The position numbers and the translations under genes are program-made. 64,000 nt of DNA from Ignavibacteriales bacterium. Its GTDB lineage: Bacteria; Bacteroidota; Ignavibacteria; Ignavibacteriales; Ignavibacteriaceae. The notes under the pieces are model-generated. The model was not told where the DNA came from. It ran no database searches and saw only the letters and a list, made by a program, of their open reading frames with translations. Positions within the stretch are counted from its first letter, which is position 1. Every line of letters starts with the position of its first letter. This document shows positions 1 through 9,098 of this stretch, one piece after another. The stretch spans positions 2,728,001 to 2,792,000 of the forward strand of contig CP065001.1 of assembly GCA_016700155.1 (NCBI GenBank). Reading direction: 5' to 3'.

Positions 1-2
1 TT

Positions 3-566
3 GAACTTGAACTGGTTGCATCATTAAATGAAAAAAGGAAAGGATGGGCAAACGGTGATATTCCTGTCGAACACTCGATAAAAGGATTTTACGGTGTTAC
101 AACATCTTTGACGGAATATTCGCAAACTCAAAAACTTTTAACAGAAGTGATGGGATTCAAAAAGATTTCGGAAGAACAAAACAGGATCCGGTTCGAAAGT
201 AATGATGCGGGACCTAGCTCTTATTATGATATCTTACATCTTCCGGGAAATATTCATGGCAGAATGGGAATTGGTGCTGTTCACCATATTGCATGGAGAA
301 CTCATAATGATGAAACACAGTCAGCGGTAAGAAATAATCTGTTATCGTTTGATATGCATGTAACTCCGATTGTTGACAGGAACTATTTCCATTCAATTTA
401 TTTCCGTGAACCGGGAAATGTTTTGTTTGAAGTTGCAACCGATCCCCCGGGCTTTACAGTTGATGAACCTCTAGAGCAGCTTGGCAGACAATTGAAACTT
501 CCATCCTGGTACGAAAATGACAGGCAGTCAATTGAGAAAGCCTTGCCGCAACTAATCACGGAATAA
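3..566 (+). CDS. Ring-cleaving dioxygenase (MhqO/PcpA-type, VOC superfamily), 5' end missing
   Basis: Partial gene: the reading frame is open from base 3, so the window shows only the C-terminal part (about 187 residues of a family usually near 310). Early residues VEHSIKGFYGVT resemble the hinge between the two VOC domains of extradiol ring-cleaving dioxygenases of the PcpA/LinE/MhqO group. The C-terminal VOC domain keeps the metal-ligand context GAVHHIAWR (His) and REPGNVLFEVATDPPGF (Glu). The family opens hydroquinone or catechol rings with Fe(II). An internal TTG at 108 would give a shorter protein lacking the hinge and is unlikely to be the start. The next gene begins 5 bases later and encodes an esterase like MhqD, which is paired with MhqO-type dioxygenases in Bacillus. 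Substrate is inferred only from family. Confidence 0.85.
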   Translation, partial: ELELVASLNEKRKGWANGDIPVEHSIKGFYGVTTSLTEYSQTQKLLTEVMGFKKISEEQNRIRFESNDAGPSSYYDILHLPGNIHGRMGIGAVHHIAWRTHNDETQSAVRNNLLSFDMHVTPIVDRNYFHSIYFREPGNVLFEVATDPPGFTVDEPLEQLGRQLKLPSWYENDRQSIEKALPQLITE

Positions 567-570
567 AATT

Positions 571-1212
571 ATGAACACTGTTCTTACTGATCCACATAAA
601 GATCAGCCTGTTCTGTTTAAAGGTGAATCAAAATCACCCAAAGCAGGAATGATATTGATTCACGGCAGAGGCGCGGATGCAGAAAGTATCTTGACCTTAA
701 CCGATTTATTCGACGTGAAAGATTTTATTTATGCTGCCCCTCAGGCTTTTAATAATACTTGGTATCCATACAGCTTTCTAACTCCCATCAGCGATAATGA
801 ACCCGGAATAACTTCAGGTCTTAATAAAATAAAAACAACCATTAATTCATTAAATGAAAAAGGCATTGATACAGGGAAAATTTTCCTGCTTGGTTTTTCA
901 CAAGGCGCGTGCCTGGCACTTGAATATGCTTCAAGATATCCGCAAAAGTTTGGCGGTGTAATCGGCTTAAGCGGTGGTTTAATAGGACCTGATGGTTTGG
1001 AAAGAAAACAAAACGGATCACTTATTAAAACAAAAATATTTATCGGCTGCAGCGATATTGACCCTCACATTCCGTTACAAAGAGTTCATTATACTGCTGA
1101 CTTCCTTCAACAAGCAGGAGGAGAAGTCATAAAAAAAATATATCCGAATTTAGGTCACACAATAAATGATGATGAACTTCATCACATAAATAAGATTATG
1201 AATGAAGTCTGA
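571..1212 (+). CDS. Phospholipase/carboxylesterase-family alpha/beta hydrolase (MhqD-like)
   Basis: A 213-residue cytoplasmic serine hydrolase of the dienelactone hydrolase/carboxylesterase type. The nucleophile elbow GFSQGA places the catalytic serine at 110, Asp164 sits in SDIDPHIP and His196 in NLGHTIND, giving a complete triad. An HGRGA oxyanion-hole segment is at 31-35. There is no signal peptide. It follows the ring-cleaving dioxygenase by 5 bases and is presumably co-transcribed, matching the MhqO/MhqD pairing used in quinone and aromatic detoxification; that role is inferred from context. A generic short-chain esterase function cannot be excluded. Confidence 0.85.
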   Translation: MNTVLTDPHKDQPVLFKGESKSPKAGMILIHGRGADAESILTLTDLFDVKDFIYAAPQAFNNTWYPYSFLTPISDNEPGITSGLNKIKTTINSLNEKGIDTGKIFLLGFSQGACLALEYASRYPQKFGGVIGLSGGLIGPDGLERKQNGSLIKTKIFIGCSDIDPHIPLQRVHYTADFLQQAGGEVIKKIYPNLGHTINDDELHHINKIMNEV

Positions 1213-1221
1213 AATGCGGGC

Positions 1222-1257
1222 AAAAAAAAGGTTGCCATCACAAAGGAATGACAACCT
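1222..1257 (-). terminator. Rho-independent terminator of the 1270-1989 gene
   Basis: On the minus strand an AGGTTG/CAACCT stem (arms 1229-1234 and 1252-1257, extended inward past one mismatch) is followed by eight T residues (A-run at 1222-1229 on the plus strand). It lies just beyond the stop of the minus-strand gene and between two convergent genes. Confidence 0.7.
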
Positions 1258-1269
1258 CATGAGAAAAAT

Positions 1270-1989
1270 CTAATCGAATACCGCTTCAAGTTTCTGATAA
1301 CTGGAATGCATTTCATCCAGTTTTTGATTCATTATCTCCGGGTCTTCACTTTCAACCGATGATATAAATATTTTTGTGTTACCTATTAACTCGACTACTG
1401 CTTTATCAAACTGATCCTGTTTGGCGGATAATCTTGAAGGAAGTTTAGCATCTTTTAATGCTTCTGCTTTTAACATTAATCCGGAAGTTAACCCTTTCAC
1501 TTTATCTAATTCATTACCCGGAAGGTAGTGATGATAAATCATGTACAAATCTTTATGGTATTCTTCAACTTCCTTTAAAACCGGGCGAATTGTTCGAACA
1601 AGATTTTCATAATTTGAATGAAGTACTTCTGCTGCTTTTAACAGACGCGCATCATCATCACCCATGCTTGCGGAAACATATTCCTCAACAGACATTTTGA
1701 ATTTATTAATTCCTTCACTCCATTTGCTTTCCTTATCCCTAAGGATTCCCGGTAATTCAACCTCATAAATTTTTTGAGCAGAGTTTTTTACATCATCTGA
1801 AAAATCTCTGAGTAATTGATAGTTCTTTTCGGGAAATGCTTCGTGCCAGATGGGATAAATAACTTCGTGAAAATCTGATAGCGCCGGAATGTTTTTATCT
1901 GTTTCGTGCTCATACTCCTGCGCATAATTACTCTGCAGACACAAAATCAGGATTACAAAAAATGCATTTAGAAATAATGATACTTTCAT
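1270..1989 (-). CDS. Exported helical protein of unknown function
   Basis: Encodes 239 residues with a clear N-terminal signal peptide (hydrophobic residues about 4-19, likely cut after NYA-Q). The mature part is predicted almost wholly helical, rich in Glu, Lys and Asp, with no cysteines and no motif I recognise. It is probably a soluble periplasmic protein. It stands alone, convergent with the upstream esterase and divergent from the polysaccharide deacetylase at 2206. The gene ends in a good terminator, so it is probably transcribed as a single unit. No function can be given. Confidence 0.7.
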   Translation of the reverse strand: MKVSLFLNAFFVILILCLQSNYAQEYEHETDKNIPALSDFHEVIYPIWHEAFPEKNYQLLRDFSDDVKNSAQKIYEVELPGILRDKESKWSEGINKFKMSVEEYVSASMGDDDARLLKAAEVLHSNYENLVRTIRPVLKEVEEYHKDLYMIYHHYLPGNELDKVKGLTSGLMLKAEALKDAKLPSRLSAKQDQFDKAVVELIGNTKIFISSVESEDPEIMNQKLDEMHSSYQKLEAVFD

Positions 1990-2205
1990 GGCTCTCCCTT
2001 AAATAATATTAATTTATATATGACAAATGAGACAATTAAAGTTCAGAAAAAGTTTTATCTTTTCAAGACTCATACATAGAAAAAAGACAACTATGAGAAT
2101 GACACAAAATTGATATACATAATTTAGCTTTTTTTTCAATTACACTACGTCTGTTCAACGGTTTGATTTTTGTTAACAGAAAAAAATTAAAGTAACTAAA
2201 AATAG

Positions 2206-3618
2206 ATGATCAGAAATATTTTTATAACAGCAATAATTCTAGCAGCTAACTTACCGCTTTATTCACAGGCGTCATCGTTTGCTCCACAAATTGAAATATT
2301 AAAATGGAGATGGGGATATAATTCAGCCTTCTCATTTACATTTGATGACGGGTTGCTAAGTCAAACTCAGTATGCTGCGCCCGTTCTTGACCAATTCGGG
2401 TTTAAAGGAACTTTCTATGTTCTTCCGCCATTTTTAAAAGAATCTTCACCTGCAATCTGGCGATACGGGTACTGGCCTGATTATCAGGTAGTTAGTTGGA
2501 ATGGGCATGAGGTTGGATCACATACATTGAATCACCCATACCTCACTTCGTTACCAGCAGGCGATACATTAACTCCAAATACAATTCATTATGAATTATA
2601 TCATTCTCAACAGCAGATCAATAACAGATTAAATACTCGGTGTGTTTCTATCGCTTATCCTTATTCTGATCATAACCCCTTGGTCGATTCACTGACCAAA
2701 ATTTACTTTAAATCAGGAAGAAGTGTCGGACCATTCCCCAACCATGACAGTTCGATTCAATTTTATTCCTTAACATCATATCCAGTCACATTTAGTTTAC
2801 CTCGCAACTCAACTTCAGATGATCTTGATGAACTGAATGATTTTATCTGTTGGACGGAAAACTCAATAACTGATAGTTCATGGGGAATAATCATGATCCA
2901 TGAAGTTGTTCCGTTCGCGCAAGTCCCGGACCTGCTGAATCAAGGGTTGTATGAACCTATGTCAACTGAGTGGTTATCAGCTTATTGCACCTGGTTGGAA
3001 GCTAAGAGCAACAATGCTGAAGTATGGGTGGAAACTGCAGGCAATGTTATCAAATACATTAAAGAAAGAAATAATACAAGCAGCCAGATTATTTCTTCTA
3101 ATGAGGATGAAATCAAATTCAGATTGATTCACAACCTGGAGCCTGATATTTATAACTACAACCTGACTTTACTCGCGGGCATTCCGGACCAATGGGAAAG
3201 CTGTTATTTAAACCAGGCATCAAGATATGACTCACTTGTGGTGTTTCAATCACATTTAGGAAATACTGTGATGGTAGACGCGATTCCTGATGGAACTGAA
3301 ATTACATTAAGCAGAAATACTTTGACAAATATTGACGAAGCAACACCTGAAAATTTTTCTTTCAAACTAAATCAGAACTATCCTAATCCATTCAATCCGG
3401 TTACTACGATCACTTACCAATTGTATTCACCATCGAATATTACTTTAAAGATATACGATGTTCTTGGAAATGAATTGAAGGAATTGTTTGAAGGTTATAA
3501 AACTTCTGGTTCATACGAAGTAAAATTTGATGCCCATGAATTTCCTTCCGGCATTTACTTTTATAGACTAAGTGATGGCAATTCAACAAAAACAATGAAG
3601 ATGATTTTGCTCAAATAG
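2206..3618 (+). CDS. Secreted polysaccharide deacetylase (NodB-type) with T9SS sorting domain
   Basis: A 470-residue exported protein. Residues 1-20 form a signal peptide. The NodB/carbohydrate esterase 4 domain follows: the TFDDG motif at 45-49 supplies the catalytic base and a metal aspartate, and SHTLNHP (His106, His110) gives the metal histidines. The C-terminal 87 residues (from about 384) are a type A T9SS sorting domain with NQNYPNPFNP near its start and ending MKMILLK, so the protein should cross the outer membrane through T9SS and be attached or released at the surface. The likely substrate is an N-acetylated polysaccharide, but specificity cannot be read. No strong ribosome site precedes the ATG. 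Confidence 0.88.
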   Translation: MIRNIFITAIILAANLPLYSQASSFAPQIEILKWRWGYNSAFSFTFDDGLLSQTQYAAPVLDQFGFKGTFYVLPPFLKESSPAIWRYGYWPDYQVVSWNGHEVGSHTLNHPYLTSLPAGDTLTPNTIHYELYHSQQQINNRLNTRCVSIAYPYSDHNPLVDSLTKIYFKSGRSVGPFPNHDSSIQFYSLTSYPVTFSLPRNSTSDDLDELNDFICWTENSITDSSWGIIMIHEVVPFAQVPDLLNQGLYEPMSTEWLSAYCTWLEAKSNNAEVWVETAGNVIKYIKERNNTSSQIISSNEDEIKFRLIHNLEPDIYNYNLTLLAGIPDQWESCYLNQASRYDSLVVFQSHLGNTVMVDAIPDGTEITLSRNTLTNIDEATPENFSFKLNQNYPNPFNPVTTITYQLYSPSNITLKIYDVLGNELKELFEGYKTSGSYEVKFDAHEFPSGIYFYRLSDGNSTKTMKMILLK

Positions 3619-3817
3619 AATTAACTCGGACATATATTTAGCCGGTTATAGTTTTAAGTTTGCGCCTGCCTGAAAATTGTCTCTTTTTCAGAGTCTGCTT
3701 CTTTATGTAACATAAAAAAATATTACACTTAGTAAGTTTTCCAGCCTTATTTCTGCAATTATTACCCTGTTTTCAAATGTATTTAAATCCTGAGGTCTTT
3801 AATCCCCTTTTAACTTT

Positions 3818-3835
3818 CTGGCATATCTGTTGCAT
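3818..3835 (+). promoter_or_regulatory. Sigma-54-type promoter candidate upstream of the TPR gene
   Basis: TGGCATATCTGTTGCA fits the -24/-12 pattern: the GG at 3820-3821 and the GC at 3832-3833 are separated by exactly 10 bases. It lies about 95 bases before the TPR gene at 3931, inside a 312-base gap (3619-3930) that otherwise shows nothing recognisable. No enhancer-binding protein gene is present nearby, so this rests on sequence fit alone. Confidence 0.45.
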
Positions 3836-3930
3836 AAATAATACTTGTTAACTAAGAAATATTAATCAAGAGAATATATTATTCATTAAACTGAAACTCT
3901 AAAACCAAAAAACCTCAAGGCATACAGACA

Positions 3931-5175
3931 TTGAATCCCTTTGTCCAAAATAAGGAACGACTATTCGGTGAGATACTTACCACTTATTTCAATCAGCATG
4001 AAATAACAGAATTTTCTGAAAAATACCTTACTGAAATATCCATCAAGAAAAAACTCCCTTCTGGTACAAGTGTTTCAAATAAAAACCAGATCCAGCTTGA
4101 ATTGAAAGATGACACATCTTTCAGAAGTAACGTAGACCTGTTAATTACATTTGCTTCCACAAAATTAGATAATCATAAATTTCTTGAATTCTTGTTAACG
4201 GCAGGACAAGCATCAATTACGGCAGGAGAATTTATTCTTGCAGTTGATATCCACGAAAAAATACTTTCAACTACCAGAAAGATCCCCCAGCTATCAGACA
4301 TAACTGCAAACGCGTATCTCGCTTTAGGCGAACTTTACAGCAGGCAGGCACTATGGAAAGAAAGTAAATTAAACATAAATAAAGCGGATAAACTTTTCAG
4401 CAAACTTAGTGACCTTAAAGGCAGATCAAAGTGTGAAAACCTGCTCGGGACAATTTACGGCGACTATGGAAACATGCATAAGTCCAAAGCACATTTTGAA
4501 AAAAGTTTGAAGTATCTTGATAAAACAGACGACACAGCCTTGCGGGGGAAGGTTGAAATAAATTTAGGCATTACGCATACAGTACAGGAAAATTTTGATA
4601 TAGCACTCTCCTACTTTAAACGTGCGATAGTAAATTTTCAACGTATAGGCGACTTGAAAAGAATATCTGAAATTCATCATAACATTGGAATGGTTCATCT
4701 CAAAAAAAATTATTATGAAGATGCACTAATAGAATTTGATCAGAGTATTTCCGCGGCACTTCAGGCAGGATTTCTACCTACATTGAGTATCACTTATATA
4801 AGCAAAGCTTACCTCTTTACGCTGCTTGAAGATTTTGTTCTTGCCGGTGCCTTTGCAGAAAAAGCAATGGATATTGCTTACAAAATAAATGACAAACTAA
4901 CCATCGCTGAAGTCTATAAAGTCAAAGGTATAATCGAAAGGAATCTTAATAATTTTGATCTGTCTGAGAATTACCTTTTAACAAGTCTGCGTTTAAACAA
5001 TGAACTGAATAATAAACTCAACCAGGCAGAAACATCTTACGAACTGGGTGTTCTTTATAAAGATATAAAGAGAAAGAAAGACAGCCATTATTATCTTAAC
5101 ACCGCTCTTCAATACTATAAAAAGATTAATGCCGCGGCAGAAATTGAGAATATCAGGACCTGTTTACAGAATTAA
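3931..5175 (+). CDS. Tetratricopeptide-repeat protein
   Basis: Encodes 414 residues with no signal peptide or membrane segment. From about residue 95 onward it is a chain of TPR helical hairpins with the usual A, Y/F, G and A spacing (for example YLALGELYSRQALWKES, NLGITHTVQENFDIALSYF and NIGMVHLKKNYYEDALIEF). It resembles the repeat domain of Rap/LGN-type regulators, but no output domain is attached. The start is TTG, preceded only by a weak AAGG. A sigma-54-like promoter lies about 95 bases upstream, which would suggest conditional expression. The partner protein is unknown. Confidence 0.8.
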   Translation: MNPFVQNKERLFGEILTTYFNQHEITEFSEKYLTEISIKKKLPSGTSVSNKNQIQLELKDDTSFRSNVDLLITFASTKLDNHKFLEFLLTAGQASITAGEFILAVDIHEKILSTTRKIPQLSDITANAYLALGELYSRQALWKESKLNINKADKLFSKLSDLKGRSKCENLLGTIYGDYGNMHKSKAHFEKSLKYLDKTDDTALRGKVEINLGITHTVQENFDIALSYFKRAIVNFQRIGDLKRISEIHHNIGMVHLKKNYYEDALIEFDQSISAALQAGFLPTLSITYISKAYLFTLLEDFVLAGAFAEKAMDIAYKINDKLTIAEVYKVKGIIERNLNNFDLSENYLLTSLRLNNELNNKLNQAETSYELGVLYKDIKRKKDSHYYLNTALQYYKKINAAAEIENIRTCLQN

Positions 5176-5310
5176 CTATCGCACACTGCATTTTATTTCT
5201 TCCATCTTATCTACTTAAAATTCCATTATTTAGTTGGTTGCTATTAAGAATTCAGGCTAAGCTTCGATAATATTGTGTTAAGAAATTGTTAAATTTCACA
5301 TCATTATTTG

Positions 5311-5316
5311 AGGAGG
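5311..5316 (+). promoter_or_regulatory. Ribosome binding site fixing the porin start
   Basis: AGGAGG lies 5 bases before the TTG at 5322 and selects it over the upstream TTG at 5286, which has no ribosome site. Confidence 0.8.
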
Positions 5317-5321
5317 CTAAT

Positions 5322-6317
5322 TTGAAAAGATTAATTCTGACTATTTGTTTAATCACAGCTCAATTTATTATTAATGTTCAGGCTCAGGATTCATCCCTAC
5401 TGAAAGAATTAAAGGAAAACTTTAAGAAAAAATATTTTAATGTCGGACTGTTTTTTCAGACAGTTGCAGATTACCAGGGTGAAAGAATATTATCCGGTGG
5501 AAATGGTTTTAATCTAACCAACATCAGGCTGACAATCTCAGGTGAACTTGATGAAGGGTTCGGATATTCGATGCAGACTAATTTCATCAACTCAAAACCA
5601 ATTCTTGATGCTATGATCTATCATAAATTCTCCGATGCAATTCGAGTAGATGCAGGTCAATTTAAAGCGTCATTCAGCAGTGAGTATCTAACCAGTGACC
5701 CGCAGCTTGACTTTGTCGGCAGATCACAGGCAACAAGTACGTATTCACCCAAAAGGCAAATAGGTTTCCAGGTAAGAGCTAATGTGGTTGAAAAAGTTTT
5801 ATCCCTGGTTGCCGGTATGTATAATGGAAATGGTATTAACACAACCAACGATGATGATAAATTTATGTATGTAGGAAGAGTTGTATTAACACCCGAACTC
5901 GGTGAAAATACAAAACTGACAGTAGCAGGAAATGCCGCATACAACAGTCTTACAACCTCAGCCTTTGAAGGCAACAGAATTACCGCAGGCGGAGATTTCA
6001 GATTGACTGTAAGTGACCTGATGTTATCTGGCGAGTTTATTATAGAAAGTTCTGAACCTGATTCAGGCGAGACAATAAGTAATTCCGGTTTGCAGTTGAC
6101 AGCAGGATACCATATTACAAAAAATGTTCAGCTTCTTGGAAGATATGATTTACTTAATCCCGATGATATGATTGGTGATAAAAATTCACTGGCAATATTC
6201 GGTTGTAACTACTGGCCGACTGAAGCGACTAAAATTCAGTTTAACTATATAGTTAATACGGATAATTCAGAATTAAAATACAATCAGATTTTAGTTGCAG
6301 GTCAATTAGCTTTCTAA
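5322..6317 (+). CDS. Outer-membrane porin-like protein (phosphate-selective porin O/P type)
   Basis: A 331-residue protein starting at TTG 5322, directly after a perfect AGGAGG. This start gives a clean signal peptide (MKRLILTICLITAQF..., cut after QA-Q); the longer frame from 5286 would add 12 residues before it. The mature part is an alternating beta-strand sequence ending in AGQLAF, as expected for an outer-membrane barrel with a terminal aromatic residue. Segments such as YHKFSDAIRVDAGQFKASFSSEYL resemble phosphate-selective porin O/P proteins. The solute is not known. It is followed by a strong 15-bp hairpin shared with the convergent neighbour. Confidence 0.75.
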   Translation: MKRLILTICLITAQFIINVQAQDSSLLKELKENFKKKYFNVGLFFQTVADYQGERILSGGNGFNLTNIRLTISGELDEGFGYSMQTNFINSKPILDAMIYHKFSDAIRVDAGQFKASFSSEYLTSDPQLDFVGRSQATSTYSPKRQIGFQVRANVVEKVLSLVAGMYNGNGINTTNDDDKFMYVGRVVLTPELGENTKLTVAGNAAYNSLTTSAFEGNRITAGGDFRLTVSDLMLSGEFIIESSEPDSGETISNSGLQLTAGYHITKNVQLLGRYDLLNPDDMIGDKNSLAIFGCNYWPTEATKIQFNYIVNTDNSELKYNQILVAGQLAF

Positions 6318-6325
6318 CATTAAAC

Positions 6326-6359
6326 ACATCACGGATAAAATTATTTTTATCCGTGATGT
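6326..6359. terminator. Hairpin between convergent genes
   Basis: A perfect 15-bp stem (6326-6340 with 6345-6359, loop TTAT) sits between the porin stop and the end of the minus-strand Yip1 gene. The inner part of the stem is A/T only. There is no long T-run beyond it, so its strength is uncertain, but its position suits a bidirectional terminator. Confidence 0.65.
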
Positions 6360-6371
6360 TAAAATATACTA

Positions 6372-6968
6372 CTACATCATTCTTGGTAAATCATAACCCG
6401 CAAATGCAATAGCACCTACAACTATTCCTATAACAACATAAATCACTATCATAATTAACAGCAGAACCACATAGTATCCCACAAGTTTATCGGCAGGTGA
6501 ATCTTTAAGTGTTTTCATTCCCAGATAAAGAAGATATAAGGAATACAACCCAAGGATTGACAATATTGATAGAACGGGAAGTATCGAAAAGATTCCTGCA
6601 ATCCAGGCTGCTGTGGATGAAAATATTGTCACTTTGAGAGAAGCGTTAAAATTTTTTGATGCACCGAATGATGGCGCCAGAGCATCCATAACCAATGCCA
6701 CTACATAAACACTAACCAACGAAAGTATATAGTATAAAACTGCATAAATTAATCCGCTGCCTATTGGGTACTTGAAATTAATTGATGTGAATGGAACACT
6801 CACACCGATCAGTGAATTTCCTATAAAACTTGCAGCAGCCGGAATTGCTGCCAGTATAACTGCATATCCTGTGTACATTTCTGCAGTTGTAAGGTTTTCA
6901 TTTTTTATTACTTCCCATTCTGTTTTGGGAGTAATAAGAATATTCTTAGCTCTGTCAATTAAGTTCAT
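6372..6968 (-). CDS. Yip1-family multi-spanning membrane protein
   Basis: Encodes 198 residues. I chose the ATG at 6968: AGGAG (plus-strand 6975-6979) lies 6 bases before it, whereas the ATG at 6974 directly abuts the same site. The N-terminus NLIDRAKNILITPKTEWEVI is the typical amphipathic lead of bacterial Yip1/YIF1-domain proteins, followed by about five membrane segments with Gly/Pro-containing helices. Function in bacteria is unknown. It is a single gene convergent with the porin. Confidence 0.8.
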   Translation of the reverse strand: MNLIDRAKNILITPKTEWEVIKNENLTTAEMYTGYAVILAAIPAAASFIGNSLIGVSVPFTSINFKYPIGSGLIYAVLYYILSLVSVYVVALVMDALAPSFGASKNFNASLKVTIFSSTAAWIAGIFSILPVLSILSILGLYSLYLLYLGMKTLKDSPADKLVGYYVVLLLIMIVIYVVIGIVVGAIAFAGYDLPRMM

Positions 6969-7238
6969 ACTCATCTCCTGAATATTGGTTAATAATAGGG
7001 CTGGTTAAATAACTGGGTAATTGTCTGAACATTGGTAAGAATCATACTTGAACACCTGTCTTTCTATACTAAGTTTTAGTTAATGACCCGGTCATGTAGC
7101 GGGTAGAAAATAAATAATAGGTTTTTCACAAACAAGAACCATCTTGTAAATACTGCAGGTGTTTGGAAATTCATTCTCAAAAAACTAATTTGAAAATGTA
7201 ATTACTTTCATAAAATTATGATATAAACTGAGGAAAGC

Positions 7239-7586
7239 ATGAATCCTTTAATAGCTCACATAGAAATTCCATCAACTGATCTTGAACGATCAAAAAAATA
7301 TTATTCAGATGTATTCGGGTGGGATTTCAGGGATTTTGGAAACGGATATAAGTTATTTAATAATCATAACGGCATAATGGTTGGATTACGAAAAGTGGAT
7401 TCTGTAGCTAGCGGTAATACAACCGTATTTCATGTTGCGGTGCGGGATATAGAAAAGGTAATGACAAAGTGCAGCGATGCCGGCGGTAAAATTTTTAAAT
7501 CAAAAACTGTAATACCTGCAATGGGCTGGTATGCACTGATTAATGATATTGATGGTAATGTTGTAGGATTGTATCAAAAAAATTAA
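7239..7586 (+). CDS. Small VOC-superfamily protein (glyoxalase/bleomycin-resistance fold)
   Basis: A single-domain protein of 115 residues with two beta-alpha-beta-beta-beta modules. The start IAHIEIPSTDLERSKKYYSDVFGW and the end DIDGNVVGLYQK are typical of short VOC proteins annotated as glyoxalase-like. The usual metal-ligand positions are only partly kept (His7 is present; the terminal Glu position is Gly), so a classical glyoxalase I reaction is doubtful. GAGG lies 6 bases before the ATG. It is a single gene, convergent with the OsmC gene. Confidence 0.8.
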   Translation: MNPLIAHIEIPSTDLERSKKYYSDVFGWDFRDFGNGYKLFNNHNGIMVGLRKVDSVASGNTTVFHVAVRDIEKVMTKCSDAGGKIFKSKTVIPAMGWYALINDIDGNVVGLYQKN

Positions 7587-7613
7587 AGCCGGAATATACT
7601 TCCGGCTTCAACA

Positions 7614-8045
7614 TTATTTCTGTGATTTTATGATCTTATAGCTATGGGTTATATTCACACTTTTGATAAGCATCGCTGTTACTGCACAGTAAGTGTTGAT
7701 TGACAGGTCTATTGCCCTTTCAACATCTTTTTCCTGGATATCGTCCCCATAAAAAAGATACTCCAGATTGATATCAGTAAATACCTGCGGATGAGTTTCA
7801 GCGAGTTCAGCAGTTATATTCATTTCAAATGAATCCATCTTCACTTTTTTCTTGTTCAGTATACTTATAACATCACTGCAAGTACATCCTCCTAATGCAA
7901 GTAGAACTAATTCTTTTGGTCTTACTCCTGCACCGCTTCCTCCGAAAGTCTCAGGACCATCCATTGTGATCCAGTGGCTTGAATCGGTCTTGCCTGTTAG
8001 TGTAATACCCTTCAACTGTTTGATGAACGCTTTTCTTGTTGCCAT
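7614..8045 (-). CDS. OsmC/Ohr-family protein
   Basis: A 143-residue protein of the OsmC family, which reduces organic hydroperoxides through a pair of cysteines. One cysteine pair is in the helix start LALGGCTCSDVISIL and another cysteine is in INTYCAVTAM, the two usual positions. The ATG at 8045 gives the family's normal N-terminus (MATRKAFIKQLKG); extension to TTG 8072 is not supported. The extra Cys in GGCTCSD is slightly unusual. The gene is convergent with the VOC gene. Confidence 0.85.
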   Translation of the reverse strand: MATRKAFIKQLKGITLTGKTDSSHWITMDGPETFGGSGAGVRPKELVLLALGGCTCSDVISILNKKKVKMDSFEMNITAELAETHPQVFTDINLEYLFYGDDIQEKDVERAIDLSINTYCAVTAMLIKSVNITHSYKIIKSQK

Positions 8046-8201
8046 TGTTTTCCCGGAATAATTATTTAACAATTTCTGTTTATAAGATGTTTCAATTTAA
8101 TTTGAGATTCATCTTAACCTAAAAAATAATATTTAACTTTTGTAAGATAAATTTATTTGACATATTCGGTTTGAAATTTGATTTACAATAACGGAGTAAG
8201 A

Positions 8202-8411
8202 ATGAATAATCATACTTATAAACACATTGAGCTTACAGGAACTTCATCCGAAAGCATTGAGAACGCAATTCAAAACGCGATAACAAAAGCTTATCAGACA
8301 GTTAGAAATATCAGGTGGTTTGAAGTTACTGAAACACGCGGGCATGTTGACAATGGCTTGGTTGCACATTGGCAGGTAACAATTAAAATCGGCTTTACAC
8401 TTGAAGATTGA
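8202..8411 (+). CDS. Dodecin (flavin-binding storage protein)
   Basis: A 69-residue dodecin. GGAG precedes the ATG at 8202 with normal spacing; the upstream in-frame TTG at 8178 would add eight unlikely residues. The family signature is complete: Y-K-H-I-E-L-TGTS, IENAIQNAITKAYQTVRN, then IRWFEVTETRGHV, where the Trp stacks on flavin and the Arg-Gly-His segment shapes the pocket, and a final WQVTIKIGFTLE strand. Members form hollow dodecamers that bind FMN/riboflavin. No operon partner is evident. Confidence 0.92.
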   Translation: MNNHTYKHIELTGTSSESIENAIQNAITKAYQTVRNIRWFEVTETRGHVDNGLVAHWQVTIKIGFTLED

Positions 8412-8506
8412 TTTTTTAGAGATTAGGATTTTTTTAACTGCAATCCATTTTAATTCTCATTAGAGATTTTTAACTTTTAATAGTAGTATAAAATAATTTC
8501 GGTTCA

Positions 8507-9097
8507 ATGCGATACTCCTTTCTTATACTGGCTATATTCTCACTACTTCTGATATCCTGCAGCGATATTCCTGAAAGAGGCAAAAAAATATTGGGTACAA
8601 ATTATAAGTTCACCAACCAAAACGAATTGGAGATAGAACTCGATTCACTTTTAAAAAATAAAATTACTTTAATGGGTTTTATCTATACTCATTGCCCTGA
8701 TATCTGTCCTATGACCACGCACAATATGTATCTCACTCAAAAATTAATTGATGAAAACAACATTAAGAATTTAAGGTTTATACTTGTTACTTTTGACCCT
8801 ATTCGTGATAATCCATCCGTACTTAAATCATTTGCATCTGTCCGCGATATTGATACTAATAGATGGAACCTGTTAACCGGAGAGCCTGAATCTGTTAGAA
8901 GATTTAATAAGATGATGGGAATTAATTCTATAGCCGCAGATTCAAGTTATTCTGAAGATGGTGAACTTAATTACTACATAATTCACACTGACCGGATCAC
9001 ATTAATTGATAAAGATGGTTTTATAAGAAGTGAGTATAAGGGCAGTTTAGCTGACCCCCAATTGATTTTTGATGATATAAAAAAAATCGGAGAATAA
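8507..9097 (+). CDS. SCO1/SenC copper chaperone, lipoprotein
   Basis: Encodes 196 residues. The N-terminus MRYSFLILAIFSLLLISC carries a lipobox ending at Cys18, so the protein should be lipid-anchored on the periplasmic side. The thioredoxin-like SCO domain has the copper-binding pair C63-PDI-C67 and the third ligand His160 in YYIIHTD. SCO1 proteins deliver or reduce copper for the CuA centre of cytochrome c oxidase. The next gene begins 2 bases after the stop and encodes a PCuAC chaperone, so the pair very probably works together. No terminal oxidase genes are in the window. Confidence 0.93.
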   Translation: MRYSFLILAIFSLLLISCSDIPERGKKILGTNYKFTNQNELEIELDSLLKNKITLMGFIYTHCPDICPMTTHNMYLTQKLIDENNIKNLRFILVTFDPIRDNPSVLKSFASVRDIDTNRWNLLTGEPESVRRFNKMMGINSIAADSSYSEDGELNYYIIHTDRITLIDKDGFIRSEYKGSLADPQLIFDDIKKIGE

Positions 9098-9098
9098 A

